From Paralichthys olivaceus (lineage: Eukaryota > Chordata > Actinopteri > Pleuronectiformes > Paralichthyidae): a stretch of DNA of 64,000 bases. A program made the translations under genes and the position numbers. The notes beneath the pieces are model-generated. The model was not told the origin of the DNA. It searched no databases and saw only the letters and a list, made by a program, of their open reading frames with translations. The stretch spans positions 10,056,501 to 10,120,500 of the forward strand of contig NC_091113.1 of assembly GCF_024713975.1 (NCBI RefSeq), in the 5' to 3' direction. Positions 24,713 through 37,500 of the stretch are shown piece by piece; within the stretch, counting starts at the first letter, position 1, and every line of letters begins with the position of its first letter.

Positions 24713-27512
24713 AGAGTCTATAAAGCTTCACATTCACATCCAGACAAATTATTTCCATTCAGCTCTCTTTACGTCAAAGTTGTCAAAGTACTCATCACGA
24801 CATCACACACATGTGGTCGAGGGTATTTACAAAAGAGAAGAAGCACGTCTGTAAAAAGCACAGGAGGAATCTTAATAAAACAGATGTGATATTTGGCCTC
24901 ATTTCTGCTGCAAGTGATACATGATCCAAGTCTACACAAAAGGAAGACACGATTATGAACATACCATCAGTGATGCATTACACTGTGCTTTATTAACAAG
25001 CCCAGCACTTACTGTAAGGTGCATCGGTTAGATCTCTACTGTTCAGTTATTATCCAGTGTCTTACCTGCGTGGCCGCAGTCCAACACGCATGGCCCTCCG
25101 GTTAAAGGTTGCTGGATTTCACTGTCAAGACAAGTACATTAACAGTGAGTGCACCATTAATAAATGTATGGTTGCAACTGAAAAATATTATCATTTATTT
25201 ATTAATTTAGTAATTCACTTATTCTATTTATTTGGTTCCATGTAAACAAGAAATTTCAAACAAAACAATAAAATAATAAGGTAACACAGAATCATTAAAT
25301 AAAGAAACAACAATGTTACAGTACTGTTTATATAAATTCAATGACAGTTCTTTTTTTAAACTGAAAAATACATTGTCACATTTGCATCAATAAATCCTGT
25401 AGACTGCAGGTCATGAAAGACTTTTCAGCTTGTGGTCTTTCTATGTGGGTTTTACACATGTTCATTAGAATGAGAGAAATACTGGATAATGTCAGAACAC
25501 AACTGTTGTGATGAAACTGTTGTTCTGCATCAGTGTGGGACAGATACACAGATGTTTCAATAGCAAACCAGCACATGCACAAACTCACACACACACACAC
25601 ACACATCCTCACCTCCTTGGTTCTCCATCCCAACCCACTGGCAGCCACCAGGCCTGTTGTCAAAACACACAAGCTCTGTGAAAATAAGGGTTGGTGGCCG
25701 GGGAGTATCTTGCCTCTTTTTTGTTTCTTTTCGTTCTCTTTTCCCTCCTTTTCTCCGGCCGTGTCTTTTCTCTTTCTCATCGCATTTGGCTAGGCATCCT
25801 GCAGTTGTCAAGGTAACCTGACTCCCCTTAAAAAGAAAACAATACCCTGAGTGCTGCTCGGGTCTTTCACGTACACAATGGAGCCCACGCTATTGGGTGA
25901 CGCAGTTTCTTTCAGCCGCGCTGGCTAGACTTAAGCCTTGTGTTTGAATTGATACTCAAGAGGGGAGCTCATTTAAATAGCTCAAATGGTGCAGATCTTT
26001 GGCTTTGGATACACAACACAGACACAAGTTGGTACAAATTTAATGACAGTGTAATGCAGACAATAGACTTAAAGAAATACCCAGTGGAAAGTGTATAAAC
26101 ATCAATTACAAGTAAGATGTTATTATGGCTTACTGCGTTATAACAGATACTTCAAACAGGAATTTATATATTTATTTGGAGGTTTCACTCTAGTGCCAAA
26201 TCAGAGAAGCTATAAGTCAAGTTATTTAAAGGTCATTAAGACAATTATGACAAATATGCTTCATTGACTCTCCATAGATTATGTTATTTGTCACATTACT
26301 CAAAAAATGATTAAGTCAATCGTGCATGAAGAGGAAAGTGATTTTTGTTGGTAACAAGTTTAAAAGCCTGAAGAGGGCGCCATAGTATCAAGGTGTTGTT
26401 GTCGCCCAGAACATCATACAATGTTCAAGACACTTATTATAGACCTTACAGAGAAACAATTCCTGCTATATGCCGGTACTTTGTGACTGTGGAGGAAAAA
26501 AAAAAAATTTTACACAGAGAGAAACGGTGGGAGAAAGTGCTCAGTGCATGATGGGAGTTCCCCCAGCATTCTAGGCCTGCAGCAGCATAACTAAGAGCCT
26601 GTATTCAGGGTATGATGTGATCTGTTGGGATAATAGGGTGCTGTGAGCTCTTTATTATACGATGGTGCTTCATGAGTAAGGGATTTGTAAGTGAGGAGCA
26701 AGATTTTGAATTTTTTCTTTTCTTTTATTGTTATGACTGATACCTACCACAGGGACGTATACAGAAAAGGATTGGTCATTTTATTACAATATTATTTTAT
26801 AGTTTTGTGGTCCATTTGAAGTTTGCCTATAAAAAGGGTGATTATGACGACCGAGGACCACAGACCACAGTTGCAAACAGCAGGCTGAAGATTTCCACAC
26901 CACTTAACTAACTAACAACATCCCATTTACGTAGAGATGCAGGAGACCAGGGCACATACGTCACTTTGGGAAGGATTAGTCTCAATCAGCTGACATATGA
27001 TCATTCAAAGAGGGAACAAGTCCATTTCTTTCAGAGTACACCCATAAATAGAATCAGATGCTGATTTAAAGATTTGTGTCCCTTACCACAACAAGTAAGG
27101 CAGCCACAACACTGACCCCTGGTTGGCTGGCTAAGTCATTTGAGGTAAGCCACATGAGTGGAGATTTTCCAGGGAGAAAGCCAGGTTGAACACAGGGAGG
27201 AAAACACTGATCAGACCACAGGAAGTCACTCCTTCCACCTGCTGTTAGCTCATCTACCATTTGTGGATGGGAGTTTTAATTGATTCTAGAGCTGAAGCCA
27301 ACCATTATTTACATTCTTGATTCATTTCTTCATTTATGAATTAATTAGTCTCATAATTTAAGACAAACACCACATCACATAGTTTGTCTGAACTCATCAA
27401 AGGTAAACACAAATGTTTTTTGATTTACAATGAAATACAAAATAAAAACAATCACATTCTCACATTTGAGAAAATAATTTATCTTCTTTTTTAACTTTTA
27501 ACTTAAGAGGTT

Positions 27513-27615
27513 ACGTCCATTTGTTTTTTGGTTGATTCGCTTCTTCGTGAGCAGGATTGCACAAAAACAACTGAATAGATTTCCACAAAACCTTGTGCAA
27601 GAAGCAGTATGGGTA
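27513..27615 (+). repeat. Short copy of the CCTCCGCCAAG-type dispersed repeat
   Basis: The words GAGCAGGATTGCACAAAAAC and GATTTCCACAAAACCTTG correspond to the interior of an element I recall as common in fish. A more complete copy with both ends lies at 36,533-36,721. The shared word between the two copies is the AGGATTxxxCAAAA block. Confidence 0.5.
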
Positions 27616-27744
27616 ATTACTTTTGGTGTGCAGTTCCTCCTCTACTGGTGAACCTGCCCTATTTTACAATATGCAGATATCCACATGCATGTACAGTGCA
27701 GCTGTACTTTGGAACCCTTGCATGTTCAGTGTCTTGGTCAAAGA

Positions 27745-27992
27745 CAGCAATAAACTATATTTATGCAGCACTTTCCCGGTCTTATCGTCCACTCAAAGCG
27801 TTTTTACGTATTCACCCAATAACACAACATTTTCTATATTTTATATAAGATTCTGTTCACTGATTCTTTATCCTGTAGGTACAGCAATGTAGGGGAAGTT
27901 CAGGGTTCAGTATATTGAACTGGTGGTGCTGTACGAATCAAACCACAAATTTTATGGTCCATGGACGACCCACTCTATCCCCACAGCCACCA
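27745..27992 (+). repeat. Dispersed teleost repeat (interspersed, class uncertain)
   Basis: Blocks in order: TTTATGCAGCACTTTCC, CCACTCAAAGCGTTTTTACG, TATTCACCCAATAAC, GGGTTCAGTATATTG, GAATCAAACCACAAATTTTA, GGACGACCCACTCTATCC. This order matches an element I recall as abundant in percomorph fish. Open frames across it (for example 27,609-27,848) are not genes. Confidence 0.6.
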
Positions 27993-30829
27993 CGGATGCT
28001 GAGGGAAAATAGCATTGCACACTCACTTTGCCTGCCCACATTTTAGGTCAGGTTTTCTTGTAGATTTATAAGAATGAGACCCTGCTCCTACTTGTACATT
28101 ACAGAACATGATGCTCACCAGACTTACCCTGTGTTCCAGCTCCTCGTTCTGTTATAAAACATGTGCTGTCTTACCAATACATGTGTGTGCAGGTGTGTGT
28201 GTACACCTCACTGTATACGTGCACAAGTGTGCGCATGTGTGAGTACATGTGAGCTCAGGAGGAGTGGGAGGGAAGCGGAGGCCGGGCTGGTGGTTGGTCA
28301 CTGAACTGATGTCACGCAGTGTGTGAGAGCGGAAGGATTTGATGAGCATAAACCTCCATAAGCTAGGACCTCAAGGCTTACTGGCTTTACACCCATCTGT
28401 CCCTCTCTTACACACACGCTGACGTTCCCTCATGCTCTCACACTCACATTTCCTACTCCATTTAAATATGCACACATTGAAACACAAACTGTCAACGTGT
28501 ACTTTGCAAGCATACGTCTTGATCCGTCTCAGGTTTTGCATGAGTATGAAATCCTCCTGATGATGGTGTTCCTGCAGCATTAGGATGCTCCTCCTCATGT
28601 GACACAGCAGCTGTCGTCTTTTCCTGCACACTTCTGTGCCAAATACATCAGCACAGGCTGCGCGATGTACACTCAACTGGTTACGGTCGCCATTTTGGCT
28701 CTGTGGAACTATTCTTCAAATGACACAATCAATAGTCTGCAGAACATTAATGCTGTACAAGATTATGTATTCAAATTTCTTAGCTTTACATTATTCAATT
28801 AACCTTCTTATTCCTTCTCTTAAACGGCAAATGGTCTTTTCATTTGACACATTATTCTTTAAAACCTCTGAAAAGTGCTTGACAATGCATGATTCAATGT
28901 TGGATAATGTGAAACTTAACAAATGGGTTTCAATTATTGTTGCTTCTTCCTCACTTTGCTCATTTTCACATCTCTTGATGTTTTGTTAGTCCATCTGCAG
29001 GTACTTAGTTCAGTCTCAAAAAGAAGAGTGTTGACTTTGCTCATTATTCATCAGATATGACCACCACAGTTATTTCTGAGATGTGAATGGATTTGTCTTG
29101 TAGTATTTTGTGTTGGGCAACTAACTCCAGCTTCTATTCTGTTCTAACCAACACTTGCTTCAGGTTTTTAATCTGTAAACTTACAACAGAAGTATAATAA
29201 AGTGGTACAGTTTATATGTGAAAGACATTTTTAGCAACAGCTAAACTTTCAGATGTCACAATTGAAAAATGTTCTGATGTCACTCATTTTGCAGCCAAGG
29301 CTTGATTTTCCTCCTCTGTCCCAGACGAGGGCATGAAAAACATCATGCATGTCCAGGAAAAGCAAAGCAAAACAACATTTTACTGCTAGGCAATGTTGGC
29401 TCCACGATTCAATTATCAGTAATAACTGTCATGTGTTGGTTAGTTGTTTTGGTGGCTGCTTTGAGCAGCTGGACAAAGGCAGCGTTTGTTGCCCTCGCTC
29501 GGGCACTTACTGTCCTGTCCCAGTACCATCACTCACTTGACTGAGCGAGACTGCAAGTAAACAAGACAAATCGAATGCTGTGATCGCCCGTGCAGCCTCT
29601 TCACAGTCACAGCAGTGTCACCAAACCTTGTAAAGGAAAGCCAAGGAAATGAATGGGTTAGTTTGCTTGAAATAACATTGTGTAACTTTGGCAACAATTT
29701 ACATTTCCATAACCATCAAACTTGACAGATCCTCATCTACCTCTGTATCAAATATCACAGCTTTCTCTTTTGTGCAATGAAAACATACATTATCATCGGA
29801 TTCCTCTATGTGCAAAAAGAGATTTTTAAATGCTTTGCTGTTTAAACATTTTATTTGCAATAAATAAATCTGATTCTTCTAGATTCTTTTCTATTTTGCA
29901 ATCCTGGCATATGTCAGGTTATTTGTGTTTCATACATCTTTTGATACCTTTGAAGGCCTCTGCAGGAAGGATTCAATGAGGGAGTTGCTAACCTGTTATT
30001 GTGAAGGGTGAGCTTCGAGAGAGACTCACGAGGATAATAGATAGGCTATCTTCATATGATTTATAGTTCCTCCAGTTTGGTATGATACTGAAATGCTTCT
30101 ACTGCACATTAATCTTTTTGGTTTGACTGCTCTCATGTACGTTAGACCAAGAATCTTCTCTGTAAAGATCTATGTTGTAATAACTTATATTCAAGTTAGT
30201 TTTTTTTACCACATGTAAACACCATCAGCATATATTTGTCTGTTTATTTGTGCACTACTATAATATGTCAAATTTTCTCACCTGATTTGATGAATGAGTA
30301 TTTTTTATATCTTTTGGGTGTGGTTTTCAGAAAAGCCATTACTGGTTTCTACCACACCCCATACACACACATGCTTTTGCATTGCTTTTACATATTTTAT
30401 TCTGGAATCCAGTTGGTTTTCTTCACTGACTGTTTTCTGAAGAGCATGTGAGTTCTCCCACTTTAGTGCATGAACCAGGTAACTGGTTGTAAATGTATTT
30501 CCCTTTTGATTTGGCTGCCAGAGGTTTTCCAAAAGTCAGTTATAGCAATTGTTTTACCTCACGCCTGTCTTCACAGTTTATATATCGCAACGGAAACAGT
30601 TGCATATTTCATAGGGACCAACCTTAACTGTGAACAAGACAAAATAAAACGACACAACTGCGAGGAATCGTATAGAAACCATGTTGAGCACCTCTCATAT
30701 AAATATGTTGTCTGAGGGGGTCTAATAAGGTCCAACTACAAACTGTCAAACTTATCTCATCGTGCATTCTCAGGGGATGTACCACTTTACATGCAGATAC
30801 AGTTGATGAACTACTTTTCAGCTTCAGTG

Positions 30830-31260
30830 AAGCAGCGCACTTCGGATCCAGATGTGCTCCTCTGGCTCCTCGGGTTGGGTCTGTGGAGTGTTCGGGGTAC
30901 GGGTGCGGGTGAGGGTCACATCTGGACGCTCCCCTGTGCTGCGCGTGGTGATGGGCGTGGCCTCCAGGCTCTGCGGCTGCAGCTGGACGCGGGGCTGAAG
31001 CCAGTGCGCATGCCCGAGGCTTCTCGACATGAACGCGGCTTCACGTCTCAAGACATCTCGCGTCCAGGTAAGAGAAACCCTCTCCGTGTCTGGCGACCTC
31101 TCCTCCTCCAGCCGCCGGTCTGCGGCGGAGGTGTAGCGGAGGTCGTGTCTTATCGTCCCCGGCTGTGGGTTCAGTGTTTCGAATCCATAACGTCTCATTA
31201 TTAAAGCTGAAATCTGTCCGCGGTGACAAACTCCCGCAGAACACGTCCCGCGGACTAGAT
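30830..31260 (+). promoter_or_regulatory. tbc1d24: CpG-rich promoter region and non-coding first exon of tbc1d24
   Basis: CpG density rises sharply against the flanking AT-rich DNA. A good donor (CCAG then GTAAGAG) closes an exon at 31,067. The next acceptor in front of the coding exon is at 33,441-33,442, so the 5' untranslated region is split by an intron of about 2.4 kb. The transcription start is not visible; no clear TATA box is seen, as is usual for CpG-island promoters. Confidence 0.65.
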
Positions 31261-33326
31261 TCATTTGTGGATGGTAGCGTGTATGCTAGCCGGTGTAGCG
31301 CTCTTAGCTTGACTGTGTCTCACTGTTTATGTTCCTGTCAGTGTGTTTTCATGTCTGCCTGCTCTTCTGGTTTTCTGGTAAAGGTATCGTTAGCTCCTGA
31401 CGCTCACTGACAGGAGCAGCCCGGCGGCTAGCTCACGTTAGCAATGCTAACTTGGCAGATTTAATGCTGAATACTGTTTTAGCCGCTGGGCTGCTAATTA
31501 ACGTGTTAATGAAATGAACGGGAAGTTTGAAGCAGATCCGCTTGCACGTGAAGTCAGTTCGGTGTGTGTTGACTTAGCTGCACCTGCAAACACCGCACTG
31601 TTACCTGAGGCGACGCGTTAGCCTCCTCGGTGCTAATGTCTGCATCTGCTCATGAGATCAAACTGCAGGTGAACTGAAACTCCCCTGTGACAGCAGCAGA
31701 TTGTCTCAACCCGAGCTGGACCTGGATCAGATCTAATCAAATGAATCACAGAACACAATCTACACCTCTCACTACAGATGGATTATTGGAGGTAGAGAAA
31801 AATACAGGGTGATAGCCCAAGGATGTATACTGTATTTTGCATTATATTATACACAACATAAATGGATTTAAGTAGGAAAATGGTGTGTGTGTATATATTT
31901 TGATCATTTTTTTATTTTCGAGGACATTTACTACATATATATATATATAAATAAATACATACATACATGAAAATAGTATACAATATCATATGAATATAAA
32001 AATGTAGTAGTAAGTTTCCTTTTCCGGACAATACCTTAAATGTTCAAATGTACAGTAACAATCCTACCAAAAGGTTGTTAAATGATTTTCACATATTTTA
32101 AATGTACAACACATCATCGTGAGAGCTGATAAACACTCAGTTACAGTCTGTTCGGTACATCGATACTGTCCTCTGTACAGTATACTGTAGTGAAGACCTA
32201 AATACATATGCATTTGCTACATTAGCTAAATAAGCTAAACTCGTTTTAGTATGAACTTGCATAACCTTTGAGGACCCATGTTTGTAGGATGCACAGCTGC
32301 TGCTGGGATGTGGCTATGCTGTGCTGCTCTATGGGAGCAGAGATCCACAGATCGGCTGAGAATTACTGCAAATTGTCATCATGAGATAAGTTGACCCAGT
32401 TTAAAATTTCATGTAGTGAGGTTTTAGGACTGGCCAGTTCAAGTTAATGGAATGCAACAATAGTAGTCGGGTTTTGCAGATTGCTCAACAGCATTTCAAA
32501 TTACTTCACTATGCCTGTTTGTGTTAATGATGGGCTGAGTTTCTAAGAAGATAATATATCATTATATTATGGCTTATATTGACTTTCTTTTGTTGGGTCT
32601 TAATGGAAGTCTGCTTCAGGTCAGTTGTATCCTCTGTCAATGTTAAAATGTACATTTACATAAACATACTCTCTAAGCAGGATAGGCCGTCTCGCTGTAG
32701 ATTCACCGTGAACGCATGCATTTTTACATGTCGTCTTCCATGTGACTTGGGGTGCCTTGTGTAATTGTCTGAGGATTTTATGACAGGATACTGCAAATGA
32801 TCTTTGGACATGCATCTTCTCGTGACTTGTTGAGAAACAATTTAAAATTCTTTTTTGATTGCACAATTAGCACTCTCTGAATAATCTCAGGAAATGCTTC
32901 TCCTGTATTTTGTGGATAAGCCGGAAATTGCATGATTACTGCATAATAGTGGCACTTGCTTTAGTATCTATCTTTGCATGGATAATTAAATCAGTTAGAG
33001 AAATATTTGTGCATCAGAGGTCATCTGAAGTCGTTTTGTGCTTGTCATAAGGCAGCACCAAGATAGTCTTGCCTTGCATTCCATTCAGGCTACGGATTTA
33101 TTTGATTTAGTTATCGCTTGAAATGTATGAAATGCATGATGCACATGCTTTTTTTTCAGATCAGAAGATTTTTACTAAATCGTTAATCTGATAAGTAAAA
33201 TTGGCTAATGTTGTTTTTACAGTACAAATGTACTGTCTCTGCTCTTTGTCGCATCTTTTCCTGAATCCTTTCAAATAGTATAGATATCTATAAAGATGTA
33301 ATTTTAACCCAAGTCGTGTTATCTCT

Positions 33327-33365
33327 GACTAATTTCTTATTAGAAAGACTAATAAGAAATTAGTC
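33327..33365. repeat. Perfect 17-bp inverted repeat
   Basis: Left arm GACTAATTTCTTATTAG (33,327-33,343), a five-base loop AAAGA, and right arm CTAATAAGAAATTAGTC (33,349-33,365). The arms are exactly complementary. It sits about 80 bases before the acceptor of tbc1d24's first coding exon. Confidence 0.95.
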
Positions 33366-33564
33366 TTTTTATAAAACTCACAAACAATGACAATTATGAC
33401 AAAACACATTAATTTTGTCATTTTCCTCTTTGTATTTTTCAGTAAGCAGCATGGGCAGTGAAGAGAAATAGATTTGTTATCTGCTGTGTGGAGGACAGAA
33501 GGTTTGTAAAACCCCAGCACAACTCCTCTCTCTCTTCACACCAGTCCAGCAAGTTTCCAGCACC

Positions 33565-36500
33565 ATGGCTGAAGAAGACTATGGCAGCTTTGTGGACTGG
33601 AACCAAACGGGGGATCTGGCCAAGAGTGGTGGGCCCACCAAGGTAGACTGCAAAGACCTGAAAGAGTTTAAGCAGATGGCCCGTCAGGGTTACTGGGCCA
33701 AAAACCACAAACTACGGGCACAAGTCTACCAGCAGCTTATTAAAGGTATTCCCTGTCGTACAGTCACCCCTGATGCAGAGGTGTATCGTGACATCATGGG
33801 AAATTCAGCCACTAAGAAACCTTCCTCCCACATCCCGCTACCAGAGTTTGTGGATGGTATTCCTTTGCCACGGTACTGCCTGAAGTCAGAGGCAGTAGCC
33901 TCAGCTCATCAGATTATCAACTGCGTGGCTGGACAGTTTCCAGATATCTCCCACTGCCCGTCACTTCCGGCTGTTACTTCTTTGCTCCTGCACTTCAGTG
34001 TGGACGAGGCTCAGTGTTTTGAGCACGTCAGCCGCATACTGGCCTGCAACGAGCCAGGCAAGCGGCTGCTGGACCAGACTTTCCTGGCCTATGAGTCGGG
34101 ATGCATGACGTTTGGTGACCTGGCCAACAAGTACTGCACAGCTGCCCACAAATTGATCGTAGCCACAGCCCAGGATGTGATGGAAGTCTACTCAGACTGG
34201 CAACGCTGGGTGCTTGGAGACCTGCCTTTCAGCCATGTTGTCAGGGTGCTGGACGTCTACCTAGTGGAGGGCTATAAGATTCTCTACCGTGTGGCTATAG
34301 CTTTGCTCAAGTTCTACTGTAAGCAGAAAGTGGGAGCCCAAGGGGGCCAGCAGCAGCAGGATTCAAGCAAAGTCAGGGCGGACATTCAAGCTTTCGTCAA
34401 GGGCATTGCCTCCACCGTCACACCTGAGAAGCTGCTAGAGAAAGCCTTCTCCATCCGACTGTTTAGCCGCAAGGAGATCACCCTGCTGCAGCTCACAAAT
34501 GAAAAGTCCTTGCAGCAGAAGGGAATCACTGTCAAACAGAAGCGGTATAGTCAATAATAGTTTTTTTTATGTCATGAAAAATTAGATGTAGTTTATATAC
34601 CCATATGTCTATTACTCTTGGGCAATTTTCTTTTCTGCTTCTTATTGGTGCATTCTTTGGGGAATGGTTGAAGTTGTTCTTGCATCCTTGTCTCACATCA
34701 TGTTCTTGTTTCCATGTTGTTTGGTCTGTGCCACACTTTTCCATCCACCATCTTGTCTCGTCTGCACTCCACTCCTGTGTTCACTGCTTTGGTTCATTTA
34801 CAGTTCTAGGTGGGTTCTCTTCTCTTCTCTGTGCCTCTCTCCGGATCTATTTCTATTTTTTTGCCAAATAGTCACTTTCTTTCAGAATAAGTATGGTCAG
34901 TTTCAGTAGACTCTTACATGTAATATATAAATATAGATACATTCACACCAGCATCTGCTTCAAAGGTTTATACGTCACCAACCATTGGATCTTTCTCTCA
35001 TTCGCTACCTCTTCATCTCCCTGTATCTGTATGTATTGGGGGCGTCTCCAGGCGGAACGTGCAGCTGGCCCTTAACCCAGACACCTTCTCCTCTGAGATC
35101 GTCAGCGCCAAGGAAATGCGAGACATCTGGTCGTGGATCCCTGAGCGCTTTGCCCTGTGTCAACCACAACTCCTCTTCACCACCTCCACTCATGGTTGCA
35201 GCCTGAACAGGTATTCTCTCCAACACTTACCCCGATACAAATAATGCAGCTTTTGACTACTGCGCTAAACTTCAGGTCTCAGGCCCTGTTTAGCATGTTG
35301 TGTTGCTTTATGTAGTTCATCAAATATGTTTTGTCTTTGGATTCAGTTTGAGGAATTGCTTTCAGTTAGTTGCAATGAATTAAACATTCACATTTTCCTC
35401 CAGATTCTACTCACATTGTGAAGGCTATGAACCCACTCTGCTCCTCATTCGGACCACCGATGGTGACGTGAGTAATACACACATTATTATTGATTATAAA
35501 GACACAGACTTGGGATATGATAACAACCTGATATCATCACATCAGATATTTGTCTGAATATTGATGCAGCTCAGATCAGTAAGCCATCGCCATGTTAAGG
35601 TTTAAACCTCCACCAACCTTCTAATTGTATGAATTTTGAAGTATTTTAGATAATAAAGCCGATGCACACGAGCAAATCAAACAGATTGACTCTAACTGTG
35701 CTTATTCCTTTTCTTCCTTCAGGTATGTGGAGCCTTCCTATCCACAGACTGGGAGGAGCGGAAGAGAGGAGGCAACAAATTGAGTTTCTTTGGCACAGGG
35801 GAATGCTTCGTCTTTAGGGTCAGTTTATTTTACTATCCTGACTCAAGAGCTTGCATTCAGCAGTAAATAAATCCTTCCTTTATTAGGTGAATTTCAGGAA
35901 GCACTTAAGTGATCCAATGGAGTCAAATGTCATTTCTGAGCAGTACCACTTTGTAACCACCAGAGGGTACCATCCACTCTGGTTTCCTGTGTTCTTGAGG
36001 GAGTGTCTCTGGCCTCAAGCAGCATCCGAGGCTCCCATTAGAAAAGCCTGCCTTGTGGGTCACAGTTCAGCGTACCGGCTTTTCCTCGTTTCCCTCTGTT
36101 AAAACAGCCTCACATTAACTTTTATTTGCTTTTGAAAGAGCAGCTTTGAGCTTTAGTTTTAACAACACCTGGGTTAGACTGGATCTCCTTTAGTTACTTG
36201 TGTGTTTGAGTTGATGCACAGCAGTGGGCTGTCTGAGCCTGCACACCAGAAAACTCCATCATCTCACACACTAATACTTAAAGAAACACACACATCGGAA
36301 ACTCCTGTAATCTGATCTAGTCTGCAGCTGACAGGGGCTTCACCTGACACCACACCTGACACACAAGAGTCAGGGAGCAGGGAATCATGTCCATCAGATG
36401 TGCGGTGGAGGGTTGGAGAGGGTGAGGGGGGATTTAATGGCATATATTCTTTGAATTGATAAAATAGTAGCTAGGTTATAGTATTTTTTTAAGTATTTCT

Positions 36501-37500
36501 TTTGTGAATACATTTGCAATACTATTGTATTTCCTCCGCCAAGAAGGTTTTCTTTTCATCAGTGTTAGGATTATGCAAAACTGTATAATCCGATCTCCAT
36601 GAAATTTTGAGGAAGAGCGGATTATAATCCAAGGAAGAACCTAAAATTTCTTCATTAAATCCAGATAAACAAACAGATCAAGATTTTTTTTTAACATGGC
36701 AAGATAGGGCCTTGGCAGAGGAACACCCTTTTAGTTTAATGTGTGATGCCCAGGAGTGTAATTTGATGATGTATGCCGTGCAGTAGAAGTCACTTCTTTG
36801 TTTCCCTTGTTAGTTGAAGCCAGAGATTGAGCGCTATGAGTGGGTGGTGATCCGCCACCCGGAGCTGGCCTCCTCCATCAGGGTGCAGGGTGAAGACGAC
36901 ACAGCGTCCTCTGAGGGCCAGAACTCTGACAACAACAGCTTACAGCAGCCACAGAAACCTGCAGGAGAACTGTCGCCCTTCCTCTCCGCTCGCCACTTCA
37001 ACCTTAACTCCAAGAATACTTCCATGTTCATGGCTGGAAACTTTGACTCCATCATCATAGGTGAGTGGATTGTTACAGCGTCTTACTACTGTGTATTTTG
37101 CATTTTCGGTTTGTACTTTCAGGTGTGAAAATGTCCTCAGTTACATCGTTGAGTTGAGGAGAATTCTTCCATTGTCGACTAAAACATAAAAAATACAGTA
37201 AATGTTGGATTTTAGCTTTTCCTTCCACTACATGTTGATATAACAGTGTACTATTTGTTTTAGGTTTAGATAATTAGCAGAAACGCAACATTTGTACTCT
37301 GTTGCTTTTGACTTCCACATATTCTGTGCTCTTATGTTTGACCAGGGGGAGGTGAAGGCAACGCTCTTTACATTGACTCAGAACTGAACCATGGGCGCAC
37401 TGGCAGATGTACCACCTTTGACAACCCGCCCCTGTGTGCAGAGAGCTTCCAAGTTTCACTGCTGGAAGTTTGGGGTTTCCAGGATGCCATGGCTTCATAA
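33565..37500 (+). CDS. tbc1d24: TBC1 domain family member 24
   Basis: TBC1D24 combines a TBC (Rab-GAP-like) domain with a TLDc domain. It binds phosphoinositides and ARF6 and acts in synaptic vesicle and endosome traffic; human variants cause epilepsy and deafness (family knowledge). Coding exons: 33,565-34,544; 35,052-35,210; 35,404-35,467; 35,723-35,818; 36,814-37,060; 37,346-37,500. They sum to 1,701 bases, 566 residues (human 559). The first coding exon carries the whole TBC domain (about residues 45-265; [53 protein letters not shown]). The rest encodes the TLDc domain (about 340-560; [58 protein letters not shown]). The start is chosen because CACCATGG is a good context and an in-frame stop lies upstream. 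Protein ends WGFQDAMAS. The long open exon is intact. Confidence 0.97.
36533..36721. mobile_element. Short terminal-inverted-repeat element in tbc1d24 intron
   Basis: The ends are CCTCCGCCAAG (36,533-36,543) and CTTGGCAGAGG (36,711-36,721), inverted repeats matching at 10 of 11 positions. Between them are AGGATTATGCAAAACTG and CATGGCAAGATAGGGC, words I recall from a common non-autonomous fish element. It lies in the intron between the exons ending 35,818 and starting 36,814. It has no coding capacity. Confidence 0.6.

Larger units (their letters stand above)
24713..30829. other. Intergenic region between MGAT5B-like gene and tbc1d24
   Basis: No supported exon. The two neighbouring genes are transcribed away from each other, so this stretch holds the upstream regions of both. 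It contains repeat copies at 27,513-27,615 and about 27,745-27,992 and AT-rich DNA. Unseen 5' untranslated exons of the MGAT5B-like gene could lie here. Confidence 0.6.

Noticed and set aside
30791-31264. 137- and 146-residue open frames in the CpG island
   Set aside because: CpG-rich DNA has few stop codons. The region is better explained as promoter and non-coding first exon of tbc1d24, with a donor at 31,067.
33327-33365. Possible microRNA precursor
   Set aside because: A 17-bp stem with a five-base loop is too short for a normal precursor, so I list it only as an inverted repeat.
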